From assembly GCA_029204225.1 (NCBI GenBank), contig CM055107.1, positions 50,303,878 through 50,367,877 on the forward strand: a DNA stretch of 64,000 bases, given 5' to 3'. This document shows positions 46,114 through 57,862 of this stretch, piece by piece. Under the pieces are notes generated by a model. It was not told the origin of the DNA, ran no database searches, and saw only the letters and a list, made by a program, of their open reading frames with translations. Each line of letters starts with the position of its first letter. Position 1 is the first letter of the stretch. The DNA comes from Diphasiastrum complanatum (Eukaryota; Streptophyta; Lycopodiopsida; Lycopodiales; Lycopodiaceae). The position numbers and the translations under genes are program-made.

Positions 46114-46896
46114 CTATACATTCTGCCAAGCCATGGATTCCAAGGCATTTTGTGCACTTGAAGATACATCAATAAAACTATTAAGTGCATACATAATGTT
46201 GCCAAAGACAACTTGCCTTGCTTGATCCATATGATTGAGCCTAGATGGCTCCATCTTGATACTCAAGGTTCTTCTTGGAGTCCTCGGGTCTTGAGCTTGC
46301 TCCTCTACTTGACTTGACTCCAAACCATCAATGAATTGAATAAGGTGTTGATCCAAAGGTGCTTCTTCAAGTTTACAAATCTTCCACTCTTGAAAGATCA
46401 CATTTTCACCATTGACAAGTTCTTTGGTTGAAAACAAGTAGATTTTACAATCTCTACTTGAAGAGCAAAACACTAACATTATTCCTATCATCGAAATAGG
46501 ATAATCTTTGGTCCTTACATTGGAATAATCATGCACAAAGCATGTGGACACAAAGATTTCCAAAGCAAATGATGTTTCATCTTTTATGACTCTATTCAAA
46601 CTATTACAAAAATAATTATCCAATGAAATTGCTTTATCAACAACAAATGTAGATTTCAAAGCATCCCATTTCATTGTCTTGTCATACAAAGTAATAAACA
46701 CTATGAATCTTAAAGGTAAGAAACAAGTCACCTCATATCTACTACTACTTTCCAAAAAGTATTCAAAGATAGTAGACTCTCCAATGCTCACCACCCTTGC
46801 ATATGTACACTTGAATGGACAATTTGCATGCAATTTGATGACTCGGCCATTGAGGACCTGGCAATGAATCAACCAAATAATGATGGAGTAGGGCAA
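46114..46896 (-). pseudogene. Copia integrase tail in a 260-codon open frame
   Basis: The C-terminal half matches the integrase tail of the young Copia family in diverged form: FVHDYSNVRTKDYP, SSSRDCKIYLFSTKELVNGE, VIFQEWK, then QDPRTPRRTLSIKMEPSRLNH and IMYALNSFIDVSSSAQNALE. The young Copia has PITPRRSSRAKVEPSRLTYQ and SYALSSFEEPSNVEDALN at the same places. The N-terminal 110 residues are hydrophobic with no recognisable domain. The frame is open but lacks the catalytic core, so no activity is expected. Its start at 46896 lies near the edge of a Gypsy LTR. Confidence 0.7.
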
Positions 46897-47014
46897 ATTT
46901 GTCCTCCTTATATAGGCCTAAGACCATTATCGTGTATCAAACATTCTTCATCTATTATCGTGTATCCAAGTCTAGGACAATACCGAATCCTATATACAGG
47001 ACATGGACATAACA
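46860..47014 (-). repeat. Gypsy LTR fragment
   Basis: On the minus strand a GGGGGAAAGAA purine run is followed by TGTTATGTCCATGTCC at 47014, then a TATATAAGG box at about 46910. A block ending AATGAATC... near 46865 matches 14202-14260 of the chromovirus LTR. The 5' half is related in order to 14124-14563. Confidence 0.6.
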
Positions 47015-48350
47015 TTCTTTCCCCCTTGATTTGAATCTATCCTCACAATAGGAAAGAAAATCAAAAACAGCTTTTTTAACTTTCAATATTAACCTAGAAA
47101 ATCATTATCCTTAGTCTGACTTACATATCAAACAAGTACTCAGAGACAAAACTGTTTTTAAAAAAAACCTCTGCCTTGGAGTACAAACTCAGGTTTGAGA
47201 ACTACACTAAGCAAATTTTCCATCTAAATGTCACTCTCTATAAGTTAGTAATAGCACCTTCATGTAGAACACTTATATGAAACACTGTGTGATGTATTAC
47301 CTAACTCAAGAGATTATTATTAAAGAAAACTAACAATTACAGTCTGAAATTATCCAAAATCTCTAGCAGACAAATCATAAAGGCTTCCAAGTACAAATAT
47401 CCTTAGCATACACAATTCTAAGATATAATAATTCATTCAATTAGAACCTCTAGGAGATCCATTAAGATAAAAAATGGTTAGACTCAATTCTGAGTATCCT
47501 AGATACAACCTTGAGCTAAATGCCCCTGTTTCTAGCATCATATGCAAGATAATAACAACCGTTTATCTTAACAGATTTGGCTGTCTTCTATAATAACTGG
47601 AGATCTAATAATAAAAAAACTGTACTCAAGCATCTACAGACTATAATCTGTACCAGAATATGATCCACTTGATTAATTAAATTCTCCACAAATAAAACAA
47701 CTTACCTGGTGAAAATGTTTGTGAGATCTAACTCAGATAATAGATGAAGAATTAATCGCCACATTTAAGAATCATCACTATACCTTATCATCCTCTGACA
47801 ATAATTATTTAGATCCTTATGATTTGTCAATCATAATTATTTAGAGCCTTATGATTCGTCAATCATAACTCTTTGAAATCCAAACCCATACTTAATCATT
47901 CAAGGGTACCGGAGTATATGTCCAATATAACTCAAGAAACAATAAGAATCATTCTAAAATCTTTTCCACCAGGACAATAATGGATTTTACGAGTATTCTC
48001 CAAACCGGATTCTTTAATAGAAGTGCAAGATATTCAAGTTCTATATGCCACAAGTAATTAAAGACAAAGCATACCAAAATGATAATGACAACCATCTTCA
48101 ACAGATTACCATCTAGAATCAAATCTAGACACCCAGAGTCTTGTTGAATATCAGTTCAGTTATTATTCTTGAAATCATTATGATCTGCTATCCAATGAGC
48201 TCTTTGGTATCCAATCACTAATGGAATGAGTCTATTCCTCAATTAAGGAATACTCAATACCAAGAATATCGTATATCCAATGCACATAATTTTAACTGAT
48301 GAATCTTGATTGTTCACTCATAGGTATTACTTGGTTTCTGTTGTTTTCTA
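47015..48350 (-). pseudogene. Heavily decayed Gypsy 3' region
   Basis: There is no open frame of note. A CATGTAGAACACTTATATGAAACACTGTGTG stretch near 47255 recalls the FHVSRL region of the chromovirus at 14.8 kb, so this is probably the rotted integrase C-terminus upstream of the LTR at 47014. Much of the rest cannot be assigned. Confidence 0.3.
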
Positions 48351-49800
48351 GAGATATTAAAGGTGGAAGCATGGAGGGATCATTTACATTCTATTTTGCT
48401 CTTCATGTTGGTTTTTCATCTTGATATGTAAAATAGAAGTACGAAATAGTGAAGTATCCAATTTGGACACTACCTTTTATATCAATTATGAAGTATTTCC
48501 ATTTCATATTTATGATCCTCAAAGTAAAAGACTTATTTATAAATCATAGATCACATCTTGGATTATTTTCTAAATCTATGCTAAGACTAGTTGAAGAGAG
48601 AGTGTGAAAATTGTCAACTAGTTTTTTAGCTTTCTAGTTAGTTTGTCAATTTGAGCCTATATGAGGCCAAATTAGCAGATAAACTTCACATGGGTTTCTC
48701 ACAAGTGTGAAATTAGTCAACATAACCAATTTTTAAGTTGCTTCCAAATTCACTTAGTCACTTAGTCATGCAAAAGTTCTTTTTTAGCTTTACTTGCAAT
48801 TTGGCCATTATGACTAGTTTAGGGCAAGTTTTGGATAAGATTGGCCAAATGAATCACTTTCAGCTATAAATAACAAGTAGGTTGTGGAGAATGTAGAACC
48901 TAAGTGGCATTCCACTTTTGGAAGGTTTGGAGTGAATACTATCTCATTGATTTTTGTTCTCTTCTACTTATGAGTAGAATACTTGTTGTAAGCTTGATCT
49001 ATCTCTATTGGAGAGTGGTAATAAATGATCTCTTCCTATTGTATGGCCTGTTAACAGTGAATTGGAATGTGTGCAAATTGTCAAGATATCGTGAAACTAG
49101 CTACATTGTCTTGCAATATCTTGTTGTCGGAATTGTACTAGCATTCTTGGCTGGTTTTGCTGCTGGAAATGAAGCTATTGGAGGCTCATTAGATCATTCA
49201 TGATCAAGTCATTAAGTTTTGATAATATCTTATGGCAAGATGGAGATGGAGGCTCATTCATTGATTTTCATGGTGGAAACATATCAAGAACGGACAAAAA
49301 TGGAGGAAACATGCAAGCATTTGTTGGGAAAACTTTTGAACGAAGTCCCAACCAACAAGAGAAAGACAATGAAGACTATGAAGAACAGTGATAACTATGT
49401 TTAATAGGATCGTAAATTACTTAGAGAATGGAGATTACGAGCTGTTCTTTTGTGTTGAATAAGATTCTCAGTGTAGGAGTCTTAGACTGTCGTGAAAGAA
49501 AAATTGTAGAAATGATTAGGCATCTGAGACAACCATGCAATCCTCTAATACTGATAACCTGATTATAAAGAGAATGTAGAAATAATTTAGGCATCAGAGA
49601 CAGTCATACATTTCTCTTTATGTTGATGCTTGCGTAAGAGGAGTGAGAATTAATTTCATTCAACAAGAATACAAAAGGATGTAGAACAGTAGTGAATTTG
49701 TATAATAAAGTCATAGTAACAATGATCAGACCACAATACAATCACACTGATAAGCACGTGATCCTACTCACAGATTCAAAGCAATTGTTAAAGTTATGAA
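48351..49800 (+). other. LTR-like sequence with a TATA box; no gene supported
   Basis: A TATAAATA box lies at 48865-48872, after promoter-like AT-rich sequence. Open frames at 48904-49203 and 49200-49391 show no known domain; the first begins just after the TATA box, as LTR leader frames often do. A short direct repeat (GTAGAAATRATTWAGGCATC type) is visible at about 49505 and 49575. Confidence 0.3.
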
Positions 49801-49839
49801 TATCTCTCTCTCTATATAATCACTAACTCTGAGGAGTCA

Positions 49840-50290
49840 ACTACTGAAAGAGCCGTTCTCACTACGACATTCTGGAGAATTTTTGACCCTATTACCGAGG
49901 CTTTTAAGAAGAATTTGTTTTTGAAAGAACACCGCATACCTCGGTAAAAACCATGATGTATACCTCAGAACGAGATCCTCGAAAAATTGCCTCAGTAATT
50001 GAGGCTTATTCACCTCATTTTTGTGTTGTTTATAGCACGCGTATACCGAGAGATACACCAAGGCCCCTCGGTATATCCCTCTCAACAAGCTATTGGTGAC
50101 CCTCTCTATTCCAAGGATTATACCAAGGGATATCCCTTGGTATATCTCTATTAAAAGTTTACCCTGTTTCGAGGGTTTAAATTTTTTTTTTTTTTTAGGG
50201 CAAAACGGAACCAGCTTACTAGCTCCATTCTACCCTAAAAATGGACTCCATCCGACCCCAGGAGTCTTTTGCACCACTTCTTATGAAGTT
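49840..50290. repeat. Hairpin-rich small element
   Basis: Many copies of CCTCGGTA/TACCGAGG and a perfect 26-bp palindrome at 50119-50144 (TATACCAAGGGATATCCCTT and its mirror) point to a fold-back or MITE-type sequence. There is no coding, no clear ends, and a T-run of 14 at about 50183. Confidence 0.5.
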
Positions 50291-50454
50291 GGTTAGCAAA
50301 ATCATTTGTTCATTCATTATTAAAAAATTTGCAAAATTTATTTGAGTTACATTATAAACACTTAAAAATTGATGAAGGAAACTTAAATTCAACAAATATA
50401 CATAAATGTTCCAAGTACAGAGATATGTTACAAATTGGATTATTGAAATATACC

Positions 50455-50690
50455 TAATTATAATTAGATCCAGCTGAGTCATCCTCGTCCTGGCCATTGA
50501 CGTCACAATTGGACTTGTGTGACTACGATGCATGGGATTGAGACTATGATACCTACATCCAATGAATATAATTTAGTTATCTGAGAAATGTGATGAGAGT
50601 GAAAGTTAGACCACATGAATTTAGTGAAGTTAAAGTATATCTTGTAGCCATATATACCTCAGATCTTGAATATCCATCTGAATCAATGCA
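50455..50690 (-). repeat. Duplicated C-terminal exon and intron of the CACTA-accessory-like gene
   Basis: This block is a diverged copy of 50990-51215 in the same orientation. Each copy holds the end of one exon (DGYS-like), an intron, and a terminal exon reading SQSHAS, then GQDRDDSAGSSN or GQDEDDSAGSNYN and a stop. The left copy has extra stops. Confidence 0.75.
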
Positions 50691-50850
50691 CAAGGAAGAC
50701 TTGAAGTTTGTGAAGAAAGGATTTCCTGAAATATCAGATCGTGTCAAACAACAACGGGAGGCTGCTAAGAAGCTACAAGAGACTTCAGAGACCTTCACAC
50801 CTTGGGAGTGGTGGCCAAGGTTCTCCCATGGACATCATTACAACCCTGTC
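50691..50850 (+). pseudogene. Inverted duplicate of an internal exon
   Basis: The plus strand reads HKEDLKFVKKGFPEI, then QQREAAKKLQET and WEWWPRFSHGHH. The minus strand at about 51560-51400 reads the paralogous HKDDWKFTKKEF, QQKEVAKKRMETAW and GGQGSFHAHF. So a second copy of this exon sits next to the duplicated terminal exon but in the opposite orientation. An open frame continues to 50919 but loses similarity. Confidence 0.65.
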
Positions 50851-50989
50851 AAATGGCTCCATTCTATCTTAAAACTAAACTACATGCAATTAAAGAGCCA
50901 TGTAGAGGACTTAACTTAAACAAATTATATATATTGATACATAAATATTTGAATTACAAATATATATCAGAATGAAATGCCTAATTACT

Positions 50990-52784
50990 AGATCCAGCTG
51001 AATCGTCCCTGTCCTGGCCATGGTCATCAGACTCATGTGATTGCGATGCATGAGACTAGGACTGCGATACCTAAGTGCAACAAAGATGTGTAAATTTTGT
51101 AAGTGATGTTGTTAGAGTGTCCGACCGAATGAATGTGGTGAAGTCAAAATATATGTTGAAACCATAATACATACCTTAGAATATCCATCCCAGTCAATTC
51201 TCATTCCTTGTCTCTCCAATAATTCGAGTAATGATTGCAAGTTGTTGGAATATGCATACTTGTACTCCTCTTTTGTGAGAGACTACTTTACGACATATTT
51301 CTCCATGAACCGACAAATCAGTGATTATAATTCAATTTAAACAAATCCACAAATAAAATATGAATTATGACCAAAACAAGTTTAACTTATGGGTGGGGAG
51401 ACTTACGAAATGGGCATGAAAAGAACCTTGGCCACCGTTGCCCAGGTGAGAGGGCCATGCCGTCTCCATTCGCTTCTTAGCTACTTCTTTTTGTTGCTGG
51501 AAACATCTGGATCTTCTCAAAATTCTTTCTTTGTAAACTTCCAATCGTCCTTGTGCACGTTGTATGGCCTAGATTTGCCAGCTCTCACCGCATCTCGGAT
51601 TTCTGATTTGCGATGGCTCATCATGCTTCCCATGTGTCGTCCCATCCATATTCGGTCAAATTCTAGATCAGGGGAAGGGACTGGAAATTCTCTATACAAC
51701 TGGTCAATGATATAATTTTTTTCCTCATCACTTTCTTTGCACTAGTCCTTGAAAATGTCCCTATTGAAGACCACATGTGTGAGCTGCCTCATGCGAGTGA
51801 TGACACGACCACCGCGGTCATCCTCCACTATGCGCTTCTTCGCATTTATGTCATAGGATGGCAAGACATCAGTTGACGGAGAGGTGGCAAAGGGAGTGTC
51901 AAGAGGAGTGGGGGAGTTGACTACAACGGGAATGATTTGGGGAGGAGTTTGAAGACAATCACGAGAAGAGTGAGGAGGGGTATTAAGAGGAGAAGCTTGG
52001 GGAGGAATTTGAGCGGGAGTGTAACCAACATGGGTTTGAATGGGAGAAAAAATGGGTGGAGTGGCTTGGCAAGAGGGATCATAGTGCCATGGAGACCCCA
52101 TAGGGGACGTGGGTCCCGAAGAAGGAAAAATGTGAAAAACTCCACGGTGAAACATGACCCCACGACATATAGCCGAGAGGAAATGACTCAGTGGTAGTGG
52201 GTCTAGAGGGAGGGAAAATGTGAGTGGTAAAAGTGGGCATGCCGGGAATCTGAGGTGTGACAGATGTAGGAGTTGCAGTATCGTGTGACGTATGTGCTGC
52301 CTTCTGGGTCAGTGTATCTAGAAATAGGGACTCCCTATGACAACATGCGCTACACGGACATGTCATCACCACATCCTCCACAACAGGAGACACCGTGGTG
52401 GCTCATCCTCCTCTCCAGAGAGTGTCGAGAGGAAGCACTGGTTGTAGTGACAAGGGTGGGAGTGCAACCCTCGTTGAAGTGACTCTCATGGGAAGGGGAA
52501 ACATGTGACTGGTCTACACGAGGAGTGGACTGAATCTCCTTGGTCGATGATGTGTACTCAACCAATCGAGATGAGCTATGAGCCTTGTGTCGAGCCCTCA
52601 AGTGTTGTAAGACCCTATCCTGCTGGGAGAAAGGCAGCTGATCAAGGTAGCTATTGAACTCACTCTCGCTCATAGAGAAAAAGCAGGATGACCCACGATT
52701 ATGGCCTGACCTCTGATTAAGGGATCCAATATGTGACATAATAGGTGCAACAGAATAGGAGGGATAAATATTGTAGACAACCAA
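50990..52784 (-). pseudogene. Spliced En/Spm(CACTA)-accessory-like gene, copy 2, decayed
   Basis: On the minus strand the first exon runs from about 52784 (SMSESEFNSYLDQLPFSQQD) through a Pro/Thr/Ser-rich linker spread over three frames (52393-51742). It then reads RVITRMRQLTHVVFNRD, KESDEEKNYIIDQLYREFP, FDRIWMGRHMGSMMSHRKSE, and HKDDWKFTKKEF with a stop at about 51519, then ETAWPSHLGNGGQGSF-like sequence to a donor near 51410. A second exon (RFMEKYVVK, KEEYKYAYSNNLQSLLELLE) ends at a GTATGT donor near 51177. A short acidic terminal exon ends at about 50990. Exon order and motifs match copy 1 at 34430-35659. I infer an accessory protein of a CACTA-type element; terminal repeats were not found. 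Confidence 0.55.
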
Positions 52785-52819
52785 TGGGAGTCTTAAAAAT
52801 TAGTAAGAAAAAAACATCA

Positions 52820-52822
<3 letters not shown>

Positions 52823-52914
<92 letters not shown>
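52823..52914. repeat. (TC)46 microsatellite
   Basis: This is an uninterrupted 92-bp TC array just upstream of the minus-strand gene remnant ending at 52784. On that strand it reads as (GA)n. Confidence 0.95.
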
Positions 52915-52917
<3 letters not shown>

Positions 52918-53272
52918 CCTTGGGCTTCAAAAAATAGAGTATTGTGAAATGGATGCCAAAACTTTTATGTATACTGCCTCATAGCTACAACGTCAATACC
53001 AACACATATGTATTGTCAATTCACGACCATTTCAAGTTCAAACAACAATGATGATCCAACTGCATGGTTGGAGTACTGTTGGCAAGGGGAGTACCGTGAT
53101 CCATGTCGTACTATACCAACAGGGTTAATATAGATTTTATAGTAAATAATGTCATTCCCACAGAGGACAACGTTAGAAAGTTATGTTTTTGGTACAATTA
53201 TGGCAAGTGGGTCCGAGTGTTATTATGGTTGTCGACAAACATTAATAAGTAACCAAATGGTAACCTAAAGTA
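52915..53272. other. No gene recognised
   Basis: Sequence between the microsatellite and the primer site at 53273; if the minus-strand LTR at 53286 belongs to an element, this would be its leader. A CCCACAGAGGACAACG stretch near 53157 looks like a second, Gypsy-type primer region on the minus strand. Confidence 0.35.
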
Positions 53273-53285
53273 GGCTCTAATACCA
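53273..53285 (-). promoter_or_regulatory. Primer binding site (tRNA-iMet type) on the minus strand
   Basis: The minus strand reads TGGTATTAGAGCC directly after an LTR end TTCAACA. Confidence 0.75.
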
Positions 53286-54060
53286 TGTTGAATTTCACAT
53301 GTGTGGATTGTCCACTACATGTACTTGTGATCTCCTAAGGTGTGTAGATGCACCAAGATCAAGAATAGATTGAAATTCAAGATCAATCTTAGATCCTATG
53401 GCAAAAACACACTACTACATGCATTCAATCACTTCCAACTCTCACTCACACGTGTGGGAAGTGTTCAAAAAATATTCTAAGTAAAAACAAGCTGCTCCCC
53501 TCAAGTAGAGAGAGAAAAACTATCATGAGCTCTCGGTAGAAAGAGAAAGCTAGAAAATCACTTACACTCAAAATCCACTCAATGTCAAAATCAATTAGAT
53601 CCAAATGAGAATTACAATGATACTAGTAGATCCATGAGCTACCACTATGCTTAACTATGATTGGACCACACTTTGCCACCTCTTAATCCTATTGGACCAT
53701 TGATCCATGCACCTCTAAATTCTATTGGACCATTTTCAAGCAAACCTCAAATTCTATTGGACCACTCATGGTTCCACCTCTAAATCCTATTGGACCTCTT
53801 AAACTTCATCAAACAAATTCATTACACTTGTCTACACTCTAATTGGCACAAGTTTGGCCTCCTACTCTATTTTGGCTGAATAGTGGCATTACAAGTGGAA
53901 ATGGATAATTTGACATCTATGCCAAATTTGACCCTATCAACATCTTACACCTAAATGCTTGACTATGAAATTCTATGAGGCCCCTATATCAAACATTTTG
54001 ATTTACTTTACAATTCTCCACACGTGGAAACATCCTCCACACATGTGAGATTCACTTACA
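53286..54060 (-). repeat. LTR with GGTCCAATAG array, minus-strand copy
   Basis: Its end (minus strand TTCAACA) abuts the primer site. The body contains five GGTCCAATAG units at about 53690-53800 and matches 42980-43560 in inverted orientation over several hundred bases. The 5' edge is not sharp. The element interior on the minus strand (below 53273) is not recognisable. Confidence 0.7.
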
Positions 54061-55111
54061 AACTTCTATCATAAAAAAATACCAAGCTAGATTTTTGCCA
54101 ATTTCTCACACTTATGTTTGGGATGGGTAATGTTAATAAATTTAGAACAACAATCTGGCCTCTATCGAATCAAATGAAGTGCGTTCTACAGATGATATGT
54201 TATCAGAGTAGTACAGCAGTACTACACTCTGGTTGATTAAGGTGTTGACAGAGAACCGAGAATTGTTCGATGTATTCGCAAATGTGCTGACAATTAATTA
54301 ATCGCGTTCGCGAACTATTTGTTTCTAGACAGAAGTCCTCAACAACTAAAGCCCAACTCAATGTTTAAAGAACACAAAGAGTTTTAGAACACGTTAGAAA
54401 CATATGTCAATGCCAATCAGGAAAACAGATCAGAGACTTAATTCTTCAGACAGGGACTGTCATCTCATATGTATACATACAGCTTTATTCAATGATTGTG
54501 CTAGACTGTACCAAAGATAGTCGTTATTCGAGTGGCGAAAAGAAAGTATTTGCGACAAACGAATAAGATGGTTTAAAGACAGTTCTTTAGAGCATGCTTT
54601 ACGTAAACACAACAAACGACTGTAATGCACTAGAGCGACTGTCTGATCAGAGAGTAATTCATGAAATGCGTTAGAGATTGTTAGCAGACTCAAGATCACT
54701 CACACTCAGCAGTGCGGAGAACAGAGACAAGAGAGAAGAACTCACAGAACTCTATTCACTTCTTCAATCCCTTACATAAGCATAAACTCTTGTCTAGTTA
54801 ACAATAAGACTAAAAATACGTTCAACTATCCCATAGGAGGTATACTTATTTATGAGTTAAAGTTACTCTAGTTTATCATGTCTTTTCGTATCTAGCCGTT
54901 TCATATGGACGACCTAGTAAAGGTTATCCAAGACAATGTCTTTTCCTTTTAAAGGTCTTGCCCTTAATTACAAGGCAAGTACTTAGGTGATATATTCCCG
55001 AAAAATGACTTAGGCCTCTTCATGATTTATACTTAATCGGCTCATATCTTCATTTTTGAGTATATCATGCCATATTTATGTTGATATTCAATATTTAACA
55101 TTTTTGTGGCA
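54061..55111 (-). repeat. LTR-like region of an unassigned minus-strand element
   Basis: On the minus strand the sequence downstream of the ORFs at 55112-55833 is non-coding, AT-rich, with stress-promoter-like AT blocks and a TTAAGGGCAAGACCTTTAAAAGG stretch, as expected for an untranslated region and LTR. Precise ends were not found. Confidence 0.35.
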
Positions 55112-55862
55112 TCACATATCCGCTTCCTCAAATGTGAAATGTCCTCGTGAACATATCATCTTCATTTTGAGGATTATTCGAGGAACATTCTTGTTCGTCA
55201 GATTTTCGTTGAAGCGAAAAGATATTTCTTCGTGTATTTCATCCTTTAGATATTTCTTCATCTTAGAGAATATGTGTCTTGCTGTTTTTTTAATTGAATA
55301 GGTTGTTTTGAGTTGATCTTTGAATTGTTGATGAAAACTGGAATCAAACTTCAAAACATCTTTAAGCTTAAAAAATTCAGCATCCCATAGAAACATCACC
55401 ACGACAAAGACACGAATGAATATTCATGAATGATTCAGTTCTTCATATAACTTCTGAGCAAGCTCCAAGTTCTGTTGAGCTTTGATCAAGAGCAAATCTT
55501 CTTTTAATTTTGTATAGCGGCCAACTGGTAAGTTGTCAAATTCTTCTAACTTAACCGGGAGTAATGTTTCATCGAACAGCTCTTGGGTTAACTTGGTAAT
55601 GTCTTCGCAGCAAAGGTACCAAATTGCCAAAATGTATATGTACAGACTTGCTTATAACGGAATGACTTCCTTTGATCTTGCAAATTATGGCGAATCTCTG
55701 CAAAATATTCTGCAAGGTTTCGCTCCCAATCCACATAAAGACAGAATAATTCCGGATAAGCCATATTTATATTTATCAACAAACCTGCATCGTCGAATGC
55801 ACCTAAATCCGCAACAGCTTGTGGCTTGTACAACTGAAACTGCGACTTTCGCTTCCAAACAT
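55112..55862 (-). pseudogene. Unassigned ORF series, probably part of an LTR element
   Basis: Three overlapping minus-strand frames (55833-55588, 55630-55424 and 55402-55112) read VADLGAFDDAGLLININM, LYVDWERNLAEYFAEIR, then LTQELFDETLLPVKLEEFDN and LLIKAQQNLELAQKLYEEL, then KDVLKFDSSFHQQFKDQL and HIFSKMKKYLKDEIHEE. The charged, helical character suggests a structural or coiled-coil protein. I do not recognise the family; an additional 3' ORF or gag of a Tat/Ogre-type Gypsy is possible. It is truncated by the Copia LTR that inserts at 55863. Confidence 0.4.
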
Positions 55863-56544
55863 TGTTAAAAATTCACAATTCTAGCTTGACTAGTTTTGGT
55901 CATATGACTTGTAAATAGTTAGATGGTCATGATGTGGCTTGTCACACGTGCCAAATAGCATAGGATTCCATTCATAAGGATGTTCTCAAGTAGACCTAAG
56001 TGTTAGAACCTTTGGAATGAGTCCAAATTATGCTTAGATACAAGGGAGAAAAAATAGGAGCTATTTTTGGTAGTTTTTGCATTGTTGAGGGATCTCCAAG
56101 ATTCCAACCCTAACTTGGTAGGGATGAAAGATCCACCAAAATTAGCATTAGGGATAGGTTTAGGGCTACTCATACCTGCCCAAAACCGTGATGGATCATG
56201 TATATATAGGTGATGATATCTCACCAAAGTCAATCAAGCAATTTCATGTTTTTTCTCTCATAATGGTGCAATTGCTCTCTATGTTCATAATTGTTTGAGT
56301 ACTTGTGATTACTAATGATTATAGGATTGAATGTAGGTCTGGTGTACAGTACTCAGACTGTGGGAGGCCGTACTTTCACACGTGTGAATCCTTCTTCAAG
56401 GATTTGGGCCATTTAGTGAGGTTCAAGCATAGATTTTTGATGGATTTTGATGGTTCAACTTGTGCTAATCTTATGAAATCATAATCTATTGTTTCTCTCA
56501 TCATTTCAAGTGTTTTAGGATCCTTATTTGCTGTAATTTTTACA
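55863..56544 (+). repeat. Copia copy 2, 5' LTR
   Basis: This is 682 bp with the same ends as in copy 1. It carries the copy 1 3'-LTR variants at two of the three sites that distinguish the copy 1 LTRs, plus a few private changes (for example GTAGTTTTTGC and GTGTGAATCC). Confidence 0.96.
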
Positions 56545-56557
56545 TGGTATCAGAGCC
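56545..56557 (+). promoter_or_regulatory. Primer binding site of copy 2
   Basis: TGGTATCAGAGCC follows the LTR end, identical to copy 1. Confidence 0.95.
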
Positions 56558-57355
56558 TAAAGGTTGAAATGAGCTAAATCCTTGGTTTTCATTCAATTTG
56601 ATCACAATTTTTGATCTAAATCTTGTGTAGATTGGATCTTAGCATCTAGTATTGATTCTAGAACTCAAAGTGAGTCAAATACATTGGAGATTGGTGTTGT
56701 GTGAATTCATTTGCAGGTGTTTAGGTGTCTAAAACCAGAGGCAAAGTTGAATTCAATTCACATTACCAAGATAGCAAGTTTTGCTTGCTCCAAGCATTGA
56801 TTTCTAAGCGAGTTTTGGAGGTGATTTCATAGAGAAGGCTTTCTAGCATTCAAGGAGAGGGAAGATCAGAGTTTTGGGGACTCTTTAAGGCTGTTTTAAG
56901 GTGTAGTAGGCACCTCCTGAAGTGATTTAGGTTCAGTCCAACCATTGCTTGACTTATGCACCAAATTAGATCAATTTTTCATCAATTTTGATCATTTTTT
57001 GCTTGTGATTGGATAGTAGATTGTGTTGCATCCTCATTAAGTTCCATTTAGATCTTTTACAAGTGATTTTGGAAGTATATTAGGTTGCTGAAATTCACTC
57101 TTGATCAGATCATTTGGAAGCTTTAATGTTCTTTATAGAAAGAGGGGCAATTCTACTAGTATTGTCTACTTCAATCAAGCAAGTGCATTGTTTCTAGTAT
57201 TCTATGATTTGATTTTGTTAGAGATCATTCTTAGATCTTTATAGGAAGTCTATTACTGATCTTTTCAGGTCCCTAAGAAGTGGGATAAGGTAGACCTTCA
57301 ATCAAATCAATAGAAGTAACCTTCATTTGTGTCAAGTCCTTGATTAGGAGACTAG

Positions 57356-57850
57356 ATGGCATCTATAAATGCATATCTTTTGGATACTAATGAAAGGCTC
57401 AACAAAACTAACTATTCCATATGGAAAGTTAGAATGGAATCTATCATGATCATGCAAGATCTGATGGAAATTGTAAATGGTAAGGAGGGTGAACCTATTC
57501 ATCCTCAAGAAAAAGCCAAATACATCAAGAGGTGCAATGTTGCACTACATTGCATAAAAATGAATGTTGCAAATGAACTCTTAAGAGAGGTAGGAGATTG
57601 CACTTCAGCTCAGGATGCTTGGGAGACTTTGCAAAAGGTCTATGAATCCAAGAACCAAACTAGAATGTTAGCTTTGAAGAATCAAATCTATAGAAGCTAT
57701 CAAAAGAAAGGAGAGAGTGCACATACTTTTGTCCTAAGAGTAAAGGAATTGAACAAAGAGCTAGCCTTTATAGGTGACCCTATCAAGGATGAAGAGCTTG
57801 TTCAACTCATATTGAATGGACTAAGCTTTGAATTTGACAATTTGGTTTAG
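57356..57850 (+). CDS. Copia copy 2 gag, ends at the shared TAG
   Basis: The 164-residue protein is identical to that of copy 1, including the TAG with the same GGATATGCAATT context and the same frame on both sides. The nucleotide differences from copy 1 that I saw in this stretch are silent. That is consistent with either very recent common descent or selection on the protein. Confidence 0.94.
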   Translation: MASINAYLLDTNERLNKTNYSIWKVRMESIMIMQDLMEIVNGKEGEPIHPQEKAKYIKRCNVALHCIKMNVANELLREVGDCTSAQDAWETLQKVYESKNQTRMLALKNQIYRSYQKKGESAHTFVLRVKELNKELAFIGDPIKDEELVQLILNGLSFEFDNLV

Positions 57851-57862
57851 GGATATGCAATT

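Noticed and set aside
52745-52984. Ser/Leu-repeat open frame through the TC array
   Set aside because: Same reason; the flanks have no coding signal.
55112-55402. Host coiled-coil gene
   Set aside because: Helical charged sequence but broken into several frames and followed by LTR-like DNA; kept only as an unassigned element part.
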